Source: Clostridioides difficile
GTDB taxonomy: Bacteria; Bacillota; Clostridia; Peptostreptococcales; Peptostreptococcaceae
Reading direction: 5' to 3'
Assembly (NCBI GenBank): GCA_024919175.1
Contig: CP103804.1
Location: 2,356,001-2,420,000 of the forward strand
Length of the DNA stretch: 64,000 nt
Part shown: one piece after another, positions 54,137-62,179 of the stretch
Layout: each line of letters starts with the position of its first letter
Numbering within the stretch: the stretch's first letter is position 1
Notes under the pieces: model-generated
What the model was told of the DNA's origin: nothing
Databases searched by the model: none
What the model saw: only the letters and a program-made list of their open reading frames with translations
Position numbers and translations under genes: made by a program

Positions 54137-54523
54137 ATTGAATATTAAATTAGAACTATAAGAAAAAATGAATATATAATATTTATAAAGGGTATCAGTT
54201 TTGGTATCCTTTATATTTTTAAGGGAATTAAGGTAAATAGATAAAAATAAATAGAAATGTTAAAAAATAAGTTGAATATTTATTGCCATTACTAGAAAGA
54301 TATCTACTGTATAATACATATTATTTAAAATAAGAGAATTATTAATAGAATGTATAATTATAAATAAGGTATAATAGTTACTGGAAATGACAGATTTGAT
54401 ATTCTTGATGATACATAATATATATAAATAGAACTAGAAGGGAGCAATTAGAGTTAGTTGCCACCTTCTTCATGTTTATTTTATTTTTTAAAATATATCA
54501 AAGTAGAGAGTATTATCGTAAAA
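54137..54523. other. Intergenic region between the lipoprotein and the broken M20 gene
   Basis: Besides the terminator at 54186-54222 there is only AT-rich sequence. No ORF longer than 30 codons with a ribosome site was seen. Confidence 0.4.
54186..54222 (+). terminator. Terminator after the lipoprotein gene
   Basis: TAAAGGGTATC at 54186-54196 pairs with GGTATCCTTTA at 54203-54213 (two wobble pairs), followed by TATTTTT. Confidence 0.75.
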
Positions 54524-54919
54524 TTATTTTAGATTAAGATTGTCTAGTATTTTTAAAAATATTTTTACAGCAATATCTAAATCTTTCACAGTAACATTTT
54601 CATTAGGATTATGACTTATACCATCAGTACATCTTATAAATACCATACCTATATTAGTTATATTATCCATTTCTTGAGCATCATGACCTGCACCACTATA
54701 AATATAAAATGGGTTGAGATTTAAATCCACAAAACTTTTTTCTATAACTTTTGTTATTTTATCAGAACATGGTATAGGGACATTTTCAAAAGAGAGTTCA
54801 TTTGTATAACTAAGTTTTCTATTTTGACATATACGAGTTATTTCATCAAATATTTTTATTACTGAAGTATCAAGAATTTCTTGTGAACATGAGCGAACGT
54901 CAAGAGTAAATTCGATTTT
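54524..54919 (-). pseudogene. M20-family peptidase (amidohydrolase), C-terminal remnant cut by the prophage
   Basis: The open frame from 54919 down to the stop at 54524 encodes about 131 residues: IEFTLDVRSCSQEILDTSV, then FVDLNLNPFYIYSGAGHDAQ and GMVFIRCTDGISHNPNE. These are the C-terminal blocks of M20 amidohydrolases such as N-carbamoyl-L-amino-acid hydrolase or allantoate amidohydrolase, including the GHDAQ metal/substrate motif. The N-terminal catalytic half is missing; an in-frame stop from phage sequence lies just upstream at 54920-54922. The rest is expected beyond the right end of the prophage. Confidence 0.8.
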
Positions 54920-54977
54920 TTAATATAAAATGGCTAAATAGCCGTATTTAAATAAAAAAAATAGAGTTTATTATGAT

Positions 54978-55018
54978 TTTGCCACCAATTTGCCACCATA
55001 AAAGATTATGGTGGCAAA
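54978..55018. promoter_or_regulatory. TTTGCCACCA repeats at the phage left end
   Basis: TTTGCCACCA occurs at 54978-54987 and 54989-54998, and in inverted form at 55009-55018, directly abutting the integrase stop codon. The second direct and the inverted copy form a perfect 14-bp hairpin (54987-55000 with 55007-55020). These could be integrase arm-type sites or the integrase terminator. Confidence 0.5.
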
Positions 55019-56185
55019 TTATCTTACAAGATTTTCTAAAATATCTATTGTTTCACTTTCCATTTTACTTGTAACATGCGAATATGTATCCATAGTAGTT
55101 GATAATTGGCTATGTCCTAATCTTTGCTGTATATATTTTATATTAGCTCCATTTTCTAATAATAATGTGGCATGTGTATGTCTTAAACAATGGAAATTGA
55201 ATTCGAGTTTTAACTTTCTGTTAATCGTTCTTACAGAAGCATCAATGTTGTTATGATTTACAAATGAACCATCTTTTTTTCTACAAACCCAATCATACTC
55301 AGTTTCTACATACCATTTTCCGACCTTAATTTTTTGTTTTTTTTGGTTTAATTTTTCTTCTTTTAATATTTTAGATAAAGTATCACCTATTTTAATATCT
55401 CTTACAGATGTTTTTGTTTTAGGTGAAGCTAATTCAAATTCTGAAACTTTTCTACTTATTAAATTTCTCCTAACTTTGATTATGTTATTATCTAAATCAA
55501 CATTATCCCAACAAAGACCTAATATCTCTCCTTTTCTCATTCCTGTATAAAAGCCTATTACTAAAGGAATATAAATATTTGTATTTTTAGGATATATTTC
55601 TAGGATTTTATTAAATTCATCTAATGTTATAGTTTTATTTTCTGAATCTTTTTTTCTATCTACAATATTTTTGGGTATATTGGTGTATTGAGCAGGGTTT
55701 TCTTTAATGAGCTTATAGGGATAAACAGCAGATTTTAAAGCAGAGTTTAATATACCATGAATTGCTTTCAAATTGCCTTTTGTGTAGTGGTTTTCTTTTC
55801 CGCTTTGAGTATATGTCTCTTTTGATTTGCTGTTTAAAAATTCTTGGAGAATAGCTGGATTTATAGATTTTAATTTATATTTACCAAGTTTAGGTTCTAT
55901 ATGGTTTTTAATTAAATTTTTATAATTTACCTGAGTATTATATTTACAATTAAGAAGTACATACTCTTTATACCAAAAGTCTAAATAATTAGATAAACTA
56001 ATATTAGTTTCATCAAATACTATACCAGAATTTTCATATTCATTTATTGCATCTCTTAAAGCTTTTTCAGCTTCCTTTTTAGTTTCTCCACCAACTTTTT
56101 CTACTTTTTTTCTCTTACCATCTATTATACCTGCATCAAAATAATAATACCATTTCTTACCACGTTTTCTTACTCCACCTTTCAT
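55019..56185 (-). CDS. int: Prophage integrase (tyrosine recombinase)
   Basis: The 388-residue recombinase has an N-terminal arm-binding domain (GGVRKRGKKWYYYFDAG), a SAM-like core-binding domain at about 65-170 and the catalytic domain with Arg in TGMRKGEILGL, Lys in ASPKTKTSVR, HCLRHTHATLL and GHSQLSTTMDTYSHV with the nucleophile Tyr. It integrates the phage at the M20 gene beside it. The GAGAGGAGAAATTTT context upstream of ATG on the minus strand gives a good ribosome site. It differs clearly from the stranded integrase at 14.2-15.3 kb. Confidence 0.93.
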   Translation of the reverse strand: MKGGVRKRGKKWYYYFDAGIIDGKRKKVEKVGGETKKEAEKALRDAINEYENSGIVFDETNISLSNYLDFWYKEYVLLNCKYNTQVNYKNLIKNHIEPKLGKYKLKSINPAILQEFLNSKSKETYTQSGKENHYTKGNLKAIHGILNSALKSAVYPYKLIKENPAQYTNIPKNIVDRKKDSENKTITLDEFNKILEIYPKNTNIYIPLVIGFYTGMRKGEILGLCWDNVDLDNNIIKVRRNLISRKVSEFELASPKTKTSVRDIKIGDTLSKILKEEKLNQKKQKIKVGKWYVETEYDWVCRKKDGSFVNHNNIDASVRTINRKLKLEFNFHCLRHTHATLLLENGANIKYIQQRLGHSQLSTTMDTYSHVTSKMESETIDILENLVR

Positions 56186-56310
56186 AAAATTTCTCCTCTC
56201 AAAAGATTTTTATATAATTATATAATAACATATATTGTTTTAAAGAAAATAAAAGACTACGAAAAATGAGTTTTATTCCTGCGATTCGTAATCTTTTAAC
56301 TAAAGTTCTT

Positions 56311-56526
56311 TTAATGTTTTTTATTATGAGCTTTTAGTGATTTTTCTATCAAATAATTAGTTATTTTTATATCTTCAATATCATTTTCTAAAGAAAAATC
56401 AATAATAGCAGGTATACTCATATCTCCTGCATATTTATCGCCTAGCCAATCTTCGATTAATTCAAGTTCTTCCTCAGTTAGTTCAAGTTTTTTGTTTTTG
56501 TTGAAATTTAGTTTCAATTTATTCAC
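56311..56526 (-). CDS. Small phage protein, unknown
   Basis: The 71-residue acidic protein (LELTEEELELIEDWLGDKYAG in the first half, SLENDIEDIKITNYLIEK in the second) is predicted helical and has no recognised family. It sits between the integrase and a small HTH repressor, on the minus strand, and is probably cotranscribed with them. GAGGTG precedes the ATG. Confidence 0.55.
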   Translation of the reverse strand: MNKLKLNFNKNKKLELTEEELELIEDWLGDKYAGDMSIPAIIDFSLENDIEDIKITNYLIEKSLKAHNKKH

Positions 56527-56572
56527 CTCAAATAATATTATATCAAAATAGTATTTGATATAAGTATTTGAA

Positions 56573-56794
56573 TTATTTATATAATTTTCTTTTTTTTATA
56601 TATTCATCAGTAAAAAAATTTACTAAATATTTTTCTTCTAATCCTAAAGCTATTTCCAATTCAATAAGAATAGGAATAGTTAAATCTTTATCCTCGTTGT
56701 TTTCTAGCCTAGAAATTTGACTTCTATGGCAACCAACTCTTTTTGCTAACTCTACTTGTGTTAATTTCTTCTTTTTTCGCAATTCTTTTAACAT
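56573..56794 (-). CDS. Small Cro/CI-type HTH repressor (phage)
   Basis: The 73-residue protein is one XRE helix-turn-helix: MLKELRKKKKLTQVELAKRVGCHRSQISRLENNEDKDLT with recognition helix near 22-33. It probably acts on the small palindrome TGTGC-N7-GCACA about 65 bases upstream. This is a second repressor module besides the CI-like gene at 57376. Confidence 0.8.
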   Translation of the reverse strand: MLKELRKKKKLTQVELAKRVGCHRSQISRLENNEDKDLTIPILIELEIALGLEEKYLVNFFTDEYIKKRKLYK

Positions 56795-56856
56795 ATATTT
56801 AACCTACCTTTTAGATGATTTTATATATGTTATTTTGTGTATTTTCTTGTAATAAA

Positions 56857-56873
56857 TGTGCAATATTCGCACA
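56857..56873. promoter_or_regulatory. Candidate operator TGTGC-N7-GCACA
   Basis: TGTGC at 56857-56861 and GCACA at 56869-56873 are perfect inverted half-sites 7 bases apart; another TGTGC follows near 56892. It lies upstream of the 73-residue repressor gene on the minus strand. Confidence 0.4.
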
Positions 56874-57061
56874 CTTTTTGTTGGAAATTTGTGCTAAAAT
56901 GTAATTAAGAAATAACTTTATTCAGATAAAGTAAATATAAAAAGAGCACTTTCAAAGGAAAATTTTGATTTTATTCAGTTTTAATTAAGTTCTAAAAAAG
57001 GGGAAATTCTAATTATTTTAGCGAACGTAAGTTCTTGAATAGGGTAAAAAGGGGGTATAAT

Positions 57062-57184
57062 ATGCAAAATGATAGAGAAAGACTTGTTGCTATTATAAGA
57101 AAATTAAAGGAAGAATATAAATATGATTATGAAAGTTTTATGAAAATAGTAATATATTTCTATATAAAATTGAAAGAGAAATAA
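57062..57184 (+). CDS. Small phage ORF of 40 residues
   Basis: The ATG at 57062 follows AAAAAGGGGGTATA, a strong ribosome site. The product MQNDRERLVAIIRKLKEEYK and its basic, aromatic C-terminal half (FMKIVIYFYIKLKEK) form one or two amphipathic helices. No family was recognised. It is isolated between the two minus-strand repressor genes, in a + orientation. It could be a regulator, a toxin-like peptide or a relic. Confidence 0.45.
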   Translation: MQNDRERLVAIIRKLKEEYKYDYESFMKIVIYFYIKLKEK

Positions 57185-57270
57185 GTATATATATTTTTAT
57201 TAGTTATAATAAAAGTAATAAGGTGTGTACATTAATAATGATTTAAGTGACATTTGGAAGCTAATTTATA

Positions 57271-57322
57271 TAAACAATATTATATACCTTTAAAAAAATT
57301 AGAAAGTATATAATATTGTTTA
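57271..57322. repeat. Perfect 17-bp inverted repeat
   Basis: TAAACAATATTATATAC at 57271-57287 is the exact reverse complement of 57306-57322, loop 18 bases. It lies between the small plus-strand ORF and the convergent CI-like gene; T-rich flanks allow termination on both strands. Confidence 0.6.
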
Positions 57323-57375
57323 TTAATTTATTATTTTGAACATTATAAAATTAATAAGCATAAATAAAAATATTT

Positions 57376-57738
57376 TTATTTATGCTTATTAATTAAAGCA
57401 TCAAGTATTTTTGTAACAGTTTCCCTATCATCTTTATCTAATTCGTATATCATATCAACTAAAGCTTCTACTTCCTCATCTGTTTCATTTGGACCCATTT
57501 TTGAACTTGAACTGTTTTTATTGGGATAATTAGTTTTATCTTTTATGTTGTTATCAAGTAAAAAATCTATAGAAACATTAAAGTATTCAGCAATTTTTTT
57601 TAGAACTTCAAAATCAGGCTTTCTTTTATTTGATTCATATAAAGATAAAGCTGGTCTGGAAATACATAAACTTTCAGCAAATTCTTCTTGAGTCATATTT
57701 TTTTCTAATCTAAGACTTTTGATTTTTTCTCCTAACAT
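57376..57738 (-). CDS. CI-like phage repressor (XRE family)
   Basis: The 120-residue repressor has an N-terminal HTH (MLGEKIKSLRLEKNMTQEEFAESLCISRPALSLYESNKRKPD, recognition helix near 28-38) and a short C-terminal helical region (TDEEVEALVDMIYELDKDDRETVTKILDAL) for dimerisation, without a LexA-type protease domain. It faces the early phage genes across a divergent operator region, so it is the likely lysogeny repressor. GAGGAGGTGCATT precedes the ATG on the minus strand. Confidence 0.87.
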   Translation of the reverse strand: MLGEKIKSLRLEKNMTQEEFAESLCISRPALSLYESNKRKPDFEVLKKIAEYFNVSIDFLLDNNIKDKTNYPNKNSSSSKMGPNETDEEVEALVDMIYELDKDDRETVTKILDALINKHK

Positions 57739-57758
57739 AATGCACCTCCTCTAAATTT

Positions 57759-57854
57759 ATTATACTCTACAAAATGTAACATTTCAATTTTAGTAACAAT
57801 ATGTAACTTAAATTAAAAAAATCTCTTGACAGTTACAAATTGTAACACTATAAT
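57759..57854. promoter_or_regulatory. Divergent phage promoters, each with a GTTACA-type operator in the spacer
   Basis: Rightward: TTGACA 57826-57831, 17-base spacer, TATAAT 57849-57854. The palindrome GTTACAAATTGTAAC at 57832-57846 fills the spacer. Leftward (minus strand): TTGAAA (57782-57787), 17-base spacer, TATAAT (57759-57764), with AAATGTAACATTT at 57772-57784. Two further GTAAC half-sites at 57793 and 57803 lie between. This is a compact lysis-lysogeny switch for the CI-like repressor and the rightward early genes. Confidence 0.82.
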
Positions 57855-57893
57855 GTAAATATAAGATGTTACATAATGAAACGAGGTGGAAAA

Positions 57894-58124
57894 ATGAATA
57901 ATATAAAAAGACATAAATTATATGAATTAAGACACAAACTTGGAATAACACAAAAAAATATAGCTGAAAACGCAAAAATAAGTAGGTCTTCCTATTCTTT
58001 AATTGAATCTGGAAGAAGAAATCCAAGTGTAACAGTAGCAATAAATATCTCAAAAGCATTAAATGTTTCACTAGAAGATGCTTTCCCAGATGAAATTTTT
58101 TTCGGAAAAAATGTTGCAATATGA
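57894..58124 (+). CDS. Cro-like XRE regulator (phage)
   Basis: The 76-residue protein is a single XRE domain: LYELRHKLGITQKNIAENAKISRSSYSLIESGRRNPSVTVAINISKALNVSLEDAF, recognition helix near 32-42. It is the first gene of the rightward operon, in the place of cro. The start at 57894 follows GAGGTGG; the frame opens six codons upstream at the -10 side. It likely acts against the CI-like repressor at the same operators. Confidence 0.85.
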   Translation: MNNIKRHKLYELRHKLGITQKNIAENAKISRSSYSLIESGRRNPSVTVAINISKALNVSLEDAFPDEIFFGKNVAI

Positions 58125-58270
58125 AACTGAAAGCTAAAGCATGATTAGTGAATACAATATCTAAATTTATTTGAAATTATTATATCTTATAAATAAGAGT
58201 AACTGAATGTCACAACAATTAAGTATTTTTAGTTATAGATTAATTATAGTATGAAATGAGGGGAATTTGA
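58125..58270. other. Phage spacer between two regulators
   Basis: About 145 AT-rich bases without an ORF. GAGGGG before the next gene is the only clear element. Confidence 0.3.
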
Positions 58271-58714
58271 ATGTTGCAACAGTACCAAAATGTCTATCAA
58301 AAAGCAAGAGAAAATACCAATTTAACACAAGAAAAAGCATCAGAGCTACTGGATATATCTGTAGAGAGTTTAAGAGCATACGAGAACGATAAGAGGATAC
58401 CAAACAACCAAATAGTAGCAAAGATGGTATCTATATATAATAACAATCTGTTGGGTTATGAGCATGTTAGAAGAACTACAGAAGCAGGAGTAATGTTTTT
58501 ACCAAAACTAGAAATGAAAAGTCTTTCAAGTATAACTTTGAAGTTACATAAAGAAATCAAGGATTATTTAAAAAAAGAAGATGATTTCATAGATATAGTT
58601 GAAGATGATGTAATTGATGAAGATGAGGAAGAAGTTTGGAATGATGTTATGCAAGAATTAGAAGATATTTTTAAATCCATTTTAATTCTAAAGCTTTCAA
58701 AGAAAACAATATAG
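58271..58714 (+). CDS. Phage XRE-type regulator with acidic tail
   Basis: The 147-residue protein has an N-terminal HTH (YQKARENTNLTQEKASELLDISVESLRAYENDKRIPNNQIVAKM) and a long acidic region (KKEDDFIDIVEDDVIDEDEEEVWNDVMQELEDIF). The tail may be a DNA-mimic or partner-binding segment. It is transcribed with the antirepressor 15 bases downstream. GAGGGGAATTTG precedes the ATG. Confidence 0.78.
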   Translation: MLQQYQNVYQKARENTNLTQEKASELLDISVESLRAYENDKRIPNNQIVAKMVSIYNNNLLGYEHVRRTTEAGVMFLPKLEMKSLSSITLKLHKEIKDYLKKEDDFIDIVEDDVIDEDEEEVWNDVMQELEDIFKSILILKLSKKTI

Positions 58715-58729
58715 AAAGGAGAACATTGT

Positions 58730-59551
58730 ATGAACAACTTAGTTTTAATAAATGATAAGGAATTGCAAATTAAAGAGTTTAAAGGTGAAAGAGTTGTAAC
58801 ATTTAAAGAAGTTGATTTAATTCATGAAAGAGCAGAAGGAACAGCGAAAAGAAATTTCACTGAGAATAAAAAGTATTTTATAGAAAATGTTGATTATTTT
58901 GAGGTCAGTACGAAAACCGTACTAAGCTTGGAGCTATATGGTTTTAGTAAATTTGCCCCAAATGGGATTTTAATAACTGAAAGTGGTTATCTAATGTTAG
59001 TAAAATCTCTAACAGATGACTTAGCTTGGACAGTACAAAGAGAATTAGTTAATAACTATTTCAGAGTTAAAGAAAATGAACAACAACCTAAATTACCAAC
59101 TACATATAAAGAAGCACTGCAACAGTTATTAATCGAAGTTGAAGAAAAAGAGCAATTACAATTAGAAAGTAAAATGAAAGACCAAGTTATAAGCGAACTC
59201 AAGCCAAAGGCTGATTACACAGATAAAATATTAAAAAGTGATAGTCTAGTTACAATAACTCAGATTGCAAAAGATTATGGCATGAGTGGTATAGAAATGA
59301 ACAAATTACTTCATGAATTAAAAGTGCAATATAAACAAAGTGAGCAATGGCTTTTATACAGAGAACATCAAGGTAAGAGTTATACTCAATCAGACACAAT
59401 AGAAATAATTAGAAGTAATGGAACAATTGGCTCAAAAATGACAACTAAGTGGACTCAAAAGGGAAGATTGTTTTTATATGACTTGTTAAGAGTAAATAAC
59501 ATATTACCAAATACAGAAAAAAATAATCAACAATTATCAATACTAGGTTAG
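58730..59551 (+). CDS. Phage antirepressor (ORF6N/Rha-type N-domain with KilAC C-domain)
   Basis: The 273-residue protein begins with an ORF6N-type DNA-binding domain (ERVVTFKEVDLIHERAEGTAKRNF, about 20-110). Its C-terminal KilAC domain (PF03374) covers about 160-265: DSLVTITQIAKDYGMSGIEMNKLLHELKVQY, then QWLLYREHQGK and TKWTQKGRLFLYDLL. Such proteins relieve repression during induction. AGAAAGGAGAAC precedes the start. Confidence 0.87.
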   Translation: MNNLVLINDKELQIKEFKGERVVTFKEVDLIHERAEGTAKRNFTENKKYFIENVDYFEVSTKTVLSLELYGFSKFAPNGILITESGYLMLVKSLTDDLAWTVQRELVNNYFRVKENEQQPKLPTTYKEALQQLLIEVEEKEQLQLESKMKDQVISELKPKADYTDKILKSDSLVTITQIAKDYGMSGIEMNKLLHELKVQYKQSEQWLLYREHQGKSYTQSDTIEIIRSNGTIGSKMTTKWTQKGRLFLYDLLRVNNILPNTEKNNQQLSILG

Positions 59552-59566
59552 CACTTTGAAAACTAA

Positions 59567-60034
59567 ATGCAGAATATTCTTGAAATGGTGGTGAAGAAAT
59601 TGGGTAATATATCTAACTTTAATTTAGATAAACAAGAAGATAAAAGCTTTAACGACTTAGATAATATATCAATTTGTTTTTCAGAAGGCATTCGCAAGGT
59701 TGTAGAAATGAATTTAAACAACTATAAAAATAAAATCTCAAAATACTTAAATGAAACTTCGAAAATAGAATTATTAGAACCAAAGGAAATAACGGTTGTA
59801 ATAAGCAAAGGTTACCCTGACTATTTAATGTCTGTTGAAGAAGCAAGCAAGAGGCTAAAGATGGATAAAAATTTAGTATATGACTTAGTAAAATATGGGT
59901 TAATAATCTGGATAGACACAGGGTCAATAAGGATTTCTAGTTATGAATTAGATGATTTTATAACTAGAAATCAAGGAAAAAATATCAAAGAAAGGCTTAG
60001 GGAAATGAAAGAAATTAGAGAGGGGGTGATTTAA
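59567..60034 (+). CDS. Phage protein with C-terminal excisionase-type HTH
   Basis: The 155-residue frame ends with a MerR/excisionase-like HTH: YLMSVEEASKRLKMDKNLVYDLVKYGLIIWIDTGSIRISSYELDDFITRNQ (about 85-135). The N-terminal half is helical without a known domain. It may act as a directionality factor or early regulator. The ATG at 59567 has a weak ribosome site; a TTG at 59600 after GGTGGTG is an alternative start. Its stop abuts the next gene. Confidence 0.7.
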   Translation: MQNILEMVVKKLGNISNFNLDKQEDKSFNDLDNISICFSEGIRKVVEMNLNNYKNKISKYLNETSKIELLEPKEITVVISKGYPDYLMSVEEASKRLKMDKNLVYDLVKYGLIIWIDTGSIRISSYELDDFITRNQGKNIKERLREMKEIREGVI

Positions 60035-60253
60035 TTGGGTATGGTATTTAATTTAGAGAAGTTCAAAGTGGGAAATGCAATAAAAGTAAATTGCAAAAGA
60101 TTTAAGCTTGAAATTAACTGCATTGTAGTAGTAGCAACAGAAAATGAGTTAAATCTAGCTTATTTTGATAAAGAAAGAGGATGTATGGAGTATCAAGCAT
60201 TAACAACAGAAGATATTAAAGATAATGATTATGAGGTTGAAAATTTAAATTAG
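60035..60253 (+). CDS. Small phage protein, unknown
   Basis: The 72-residue protein has a TTG start at 60035, 6 bases after GGGGGTGA and immediately after the previous stop; an ATG two codons further is possible. The sequence (FKVGNAIKVNCKRFKLEINCIVVVATENELNLAYFD) suggests a small beta-barrel. Such 70-residue proteins are common next to excisionase-like genes in clostridial phages. No function is known. Confidence 0.6.
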   Translation: MGMVFNLEKFKVGNAIKVNCKRFKLEINCIVVVATENELNLAYFDKERGCMEYQALTTEDIKDNDYEVENLN

Positions 60254-60264
60254 GAGGAAATAAA

Positions 60265-60313
60265 ATGGTAGGTTTATTTCAATAAAAAAAGTGCTGGTCA
60301 AAGTAACCAACAC
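60265..60313 (+). promoter_or_regulatory. Six-codon ORF with strong ribosome site followed by a hairpin
   Basis: TTAGGAGGAAATAAA precedes ATG at 60265, but the frame stops at 60285 after MVGLFQ. A hairpin follows: GTGCTGGT 60291-60298 with ACCAACAC 60306-60313. The arrangement could be a leader that tunes the exonuclease gene 37 bases downstream, or the remains of a deleted gene. Confidence 0.35.
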
Positions 60314-60349
60314 ATACAAAACTTAACTTATTTAGGAGGATACCATAAA

Positions 60350-61312
60350 ATGAATAAAAATTCAAGTCGTAGAAAATATTTAGATGCTTTTGTAGTAACT
60401 GATACTAAAAATATAGATAAAGTTGATTGGCTTAAAAATAGACAATTAGGAATAGGGGGAAGTGATGCGTCAGCAGTAGCAGGGTTAAATCCTTGGAAAA
60501 CTTCTGTTCAAGTATATATAGAAAAGAAAGAAGAAATACCAATAGAAACTAAAAGTTTCAGAATGGAGTTAGGGAATAGATTAGAGGGATTAGTTGCAGA
60601 ACTTTTTACAGAAGAAACTGGTCTTAAGGTCCGTAATGTAAATGGAATGTTGAAAAATGAAAAGTATCCATTTGCAATAGCTAATATAGATAGAGCAATA
60701 GTTGGAGAAAAAGCTTTTCTGGAATGTAAGACAACTAATAGTTTTTCTATAAAAGAATGGGAAAATGGAGTTCCTCTTCATTATGAAATACAGTGTTTAC
60801 ATTATATGGCTGTTACAGGAGCTACACATTGTTATATAGCAGCACTTCTTGGAAATGAAAAGTTTGTATGGCACAAGATAAATAGAGATGAAGAAGTAAT
60901 TGAAAATCTAATGAAAATAGAGAATGAGTTTTGGGAAGAGAATGTATTAAAAGATATATTACCAATTCCTGATGGTTCAGATGCTTATAGTGAATTTCTA
61001 AAAGCAAGATACAAAAACTCAGTTAAAGAGAAAGTAGAACTAAATCTACTTGAAGATGGTATTTCAAAGTTAAAAAGATATGATGATATAGTTTCACAAA
61101 TGAAAGAACTAAAAGGAGAGAAACAACTAATAGAACAAGAAATACAAAGCGAAATGAGAGAGTTTGAGTTAGCTACATTAGATGGAAGAATAATAACTTG
61201 GAAAGGAGCTACTAAAAGGTCCATTGACACTAAAAAACTTAGAGAGGAAATGCCTGATATAGCAGAAAAATATACAAATATAAGTTCATACAGAACATTC
61301 AAAATAAAATAG
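60350..61312 (+). CDS. YqaJ-family phage recombination exonuclease
   Basis: The 320-residue nuclease belongs to the YqaJ viral recombinase family (PF09588) of lambda exonuclease-like PD-(D/E)XK enzymes. GIGGSDASAVAGLNPWKT near 33-50, FRMELGNRLEGLVAELF near 65-81, the AIANIDRAI Asp near 109-117, FLECKTTNSFSIKEW (ExK) near 123, and YEIQCLHYMAVTG near 145 are all in place. It resects DNA 5' to 3' and hands single strands to RecT encoded next. TTAGGAGGATACC precedes the ATG. Confidence 0.92.
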   Translation: MNKNSSRRKYLDAFVVTDTKNIDKVDWLKNRQLGIGGSDASAVAGLNPWKTSVQVYIEKKEEIPIETKSFRMELGNRLEGLVAELFTEETGLKVRNVNGMLKNEKYPFAIANIDRAIVGEKAFLECKTTNSFSIKEWENGVPLHYEIQCLHYMAVTGATHCYIAALLGNEKFVWHKINRDEEVIENLMKIENEFWEENVLKDILPIPDGSDAYSEFLKARYKNSVKEKVELNLLEDGISKLKRYDDIVSQMKELKGEKQLIEQEIQSEMREFELATLDGRIITWKGATKRSIDTKKLREEMPDIAEKYTNISSYRTFKIK

Positions 61313-61324
61313 GGGGTAATATAT

Positions 61325-62167
61325 ATGGCTAGTGAAAAAGCAAAAGGAGCATTAGAAAAGAAAGTTTCAGGAACAAGTACAGTTAAAGTAAGTCCAAGCA
61401 AAGGTATGGAACAACTTATGAATAAAATGGCAAGTCAGATAAAAAAAGCACTACCAAGTATGGTTTCAAGTGAGAGGTTTCAAAGAGTTGCCCTAACAGC
61501 TTTTAGTAACAATCCAAGGTTACAATCATGTGAGCCTATGAGTTTCATAGCAGCGATGATGGAATCAGCTCAATTAGGACTTGAGCCTAACACACCTTTA
61601 GGCCAAGCATATTTAATACCATATGGTAAGAAGGTACAATTTCAAATTGGATATAAAGGTCTTTTAGAATTAGCACAAAGAAGTGGAAAGATAAAAACTA
61701 TATATGCTCATAAAATAAGAGAAAATGACAAGTTTGAGATTAAATATGGTCTTCACCAAGACTTAGTTCATGAACCTAAGTTAAACGGTGATAGAGGGGA
61801 AATAATTGGATATTATGCAGTATATCATTTAGATACAGGAGGTCATAGTTTCTCTTTTATGACTAAAGAGGAAATTATAGAGTTTGCAAAGAGTAAAAGT
61901 AAAAGTTACAGCAGTGGACCATGGCAAACTGATTTTGATTCAATGGCTAAAAAGACAGTTATAAAACAGTTATTAAAATATGCGCCACTTAGTATAGAAT
62001 TGCAAAAGGCTATGGTAGGTGATGAAACAATAAAAACTGAAATAGACGAAGATATGAGTATGGTTGTAGATGAAAGTGAGAGTATAGATGTTGATTTTGA
62101 AGTAAAAGAGAGTGAAGATACAGAAGATAGTCAAATAAGTGCTGAAGAAAATATAAATATTGAGTAA
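61325..62167 (+). CDS. recT: RecT-family single-strand annealing protein
   Basis: The 280-residue protein is a RecT (PF03837): MNKMASQIKKALPSMVSSERFQRVALTAFSNNPRLQSCEPMSFIAAMMESAQLGLEPNTPLGQAYLIPYG near 20-100, then FQIGYKGLLELAQRSGKIKTIYAH. The acidic C-tail (DESESIDVDFEVKESEDTEDS) is common in the family and may bind SSB or exonuclease. It works with the YqaJ exonuclease upstream in annealing-based recombination. GGGGGTAATATAT precedes the start. Confidence 0.94.
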   Translation: MASEKAKGALEKKVSGTSTVKVSPSKGMEQLMNKMASQIKKALPSMVSSERFQRVALTAFSNNPRLQSCEPMSFIAAMMESAQLGLEPNTPLGQAYLIPYGKKVQFQIGYKGLLELAQRSGKIKTIYAHKIRENDKFEIKYGLHQDLVHEPKLNGDRGEIIGYYAVYHLDTGGHSFSFMTKEEIIEFAKSKSKSYSSGPWQTDFDSMAKKTVIKQLLKYAPLSIELQKAMVGDETIKTEIDEDMSMVVDESESIDVDFEVKESEDTEDSQISAEENINIE

Positions 62168-62179
62168 GAAGGTGATAGA

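Noticed and set aside
55008..55256. A plus-strand 82-codon gene opposite the integrase end
   Set aside because: It is antisense to the conserved catalytic domain of the integrase and has no ribosome site.
57808..58119. A minus-strand 103-codon gene over the phage control region
   Set aside because: It would cover the divergent promoters and the Cro-like gene. Its leucine/phenylalanine-rich translation is typical of antisense of AT-rich DNA.
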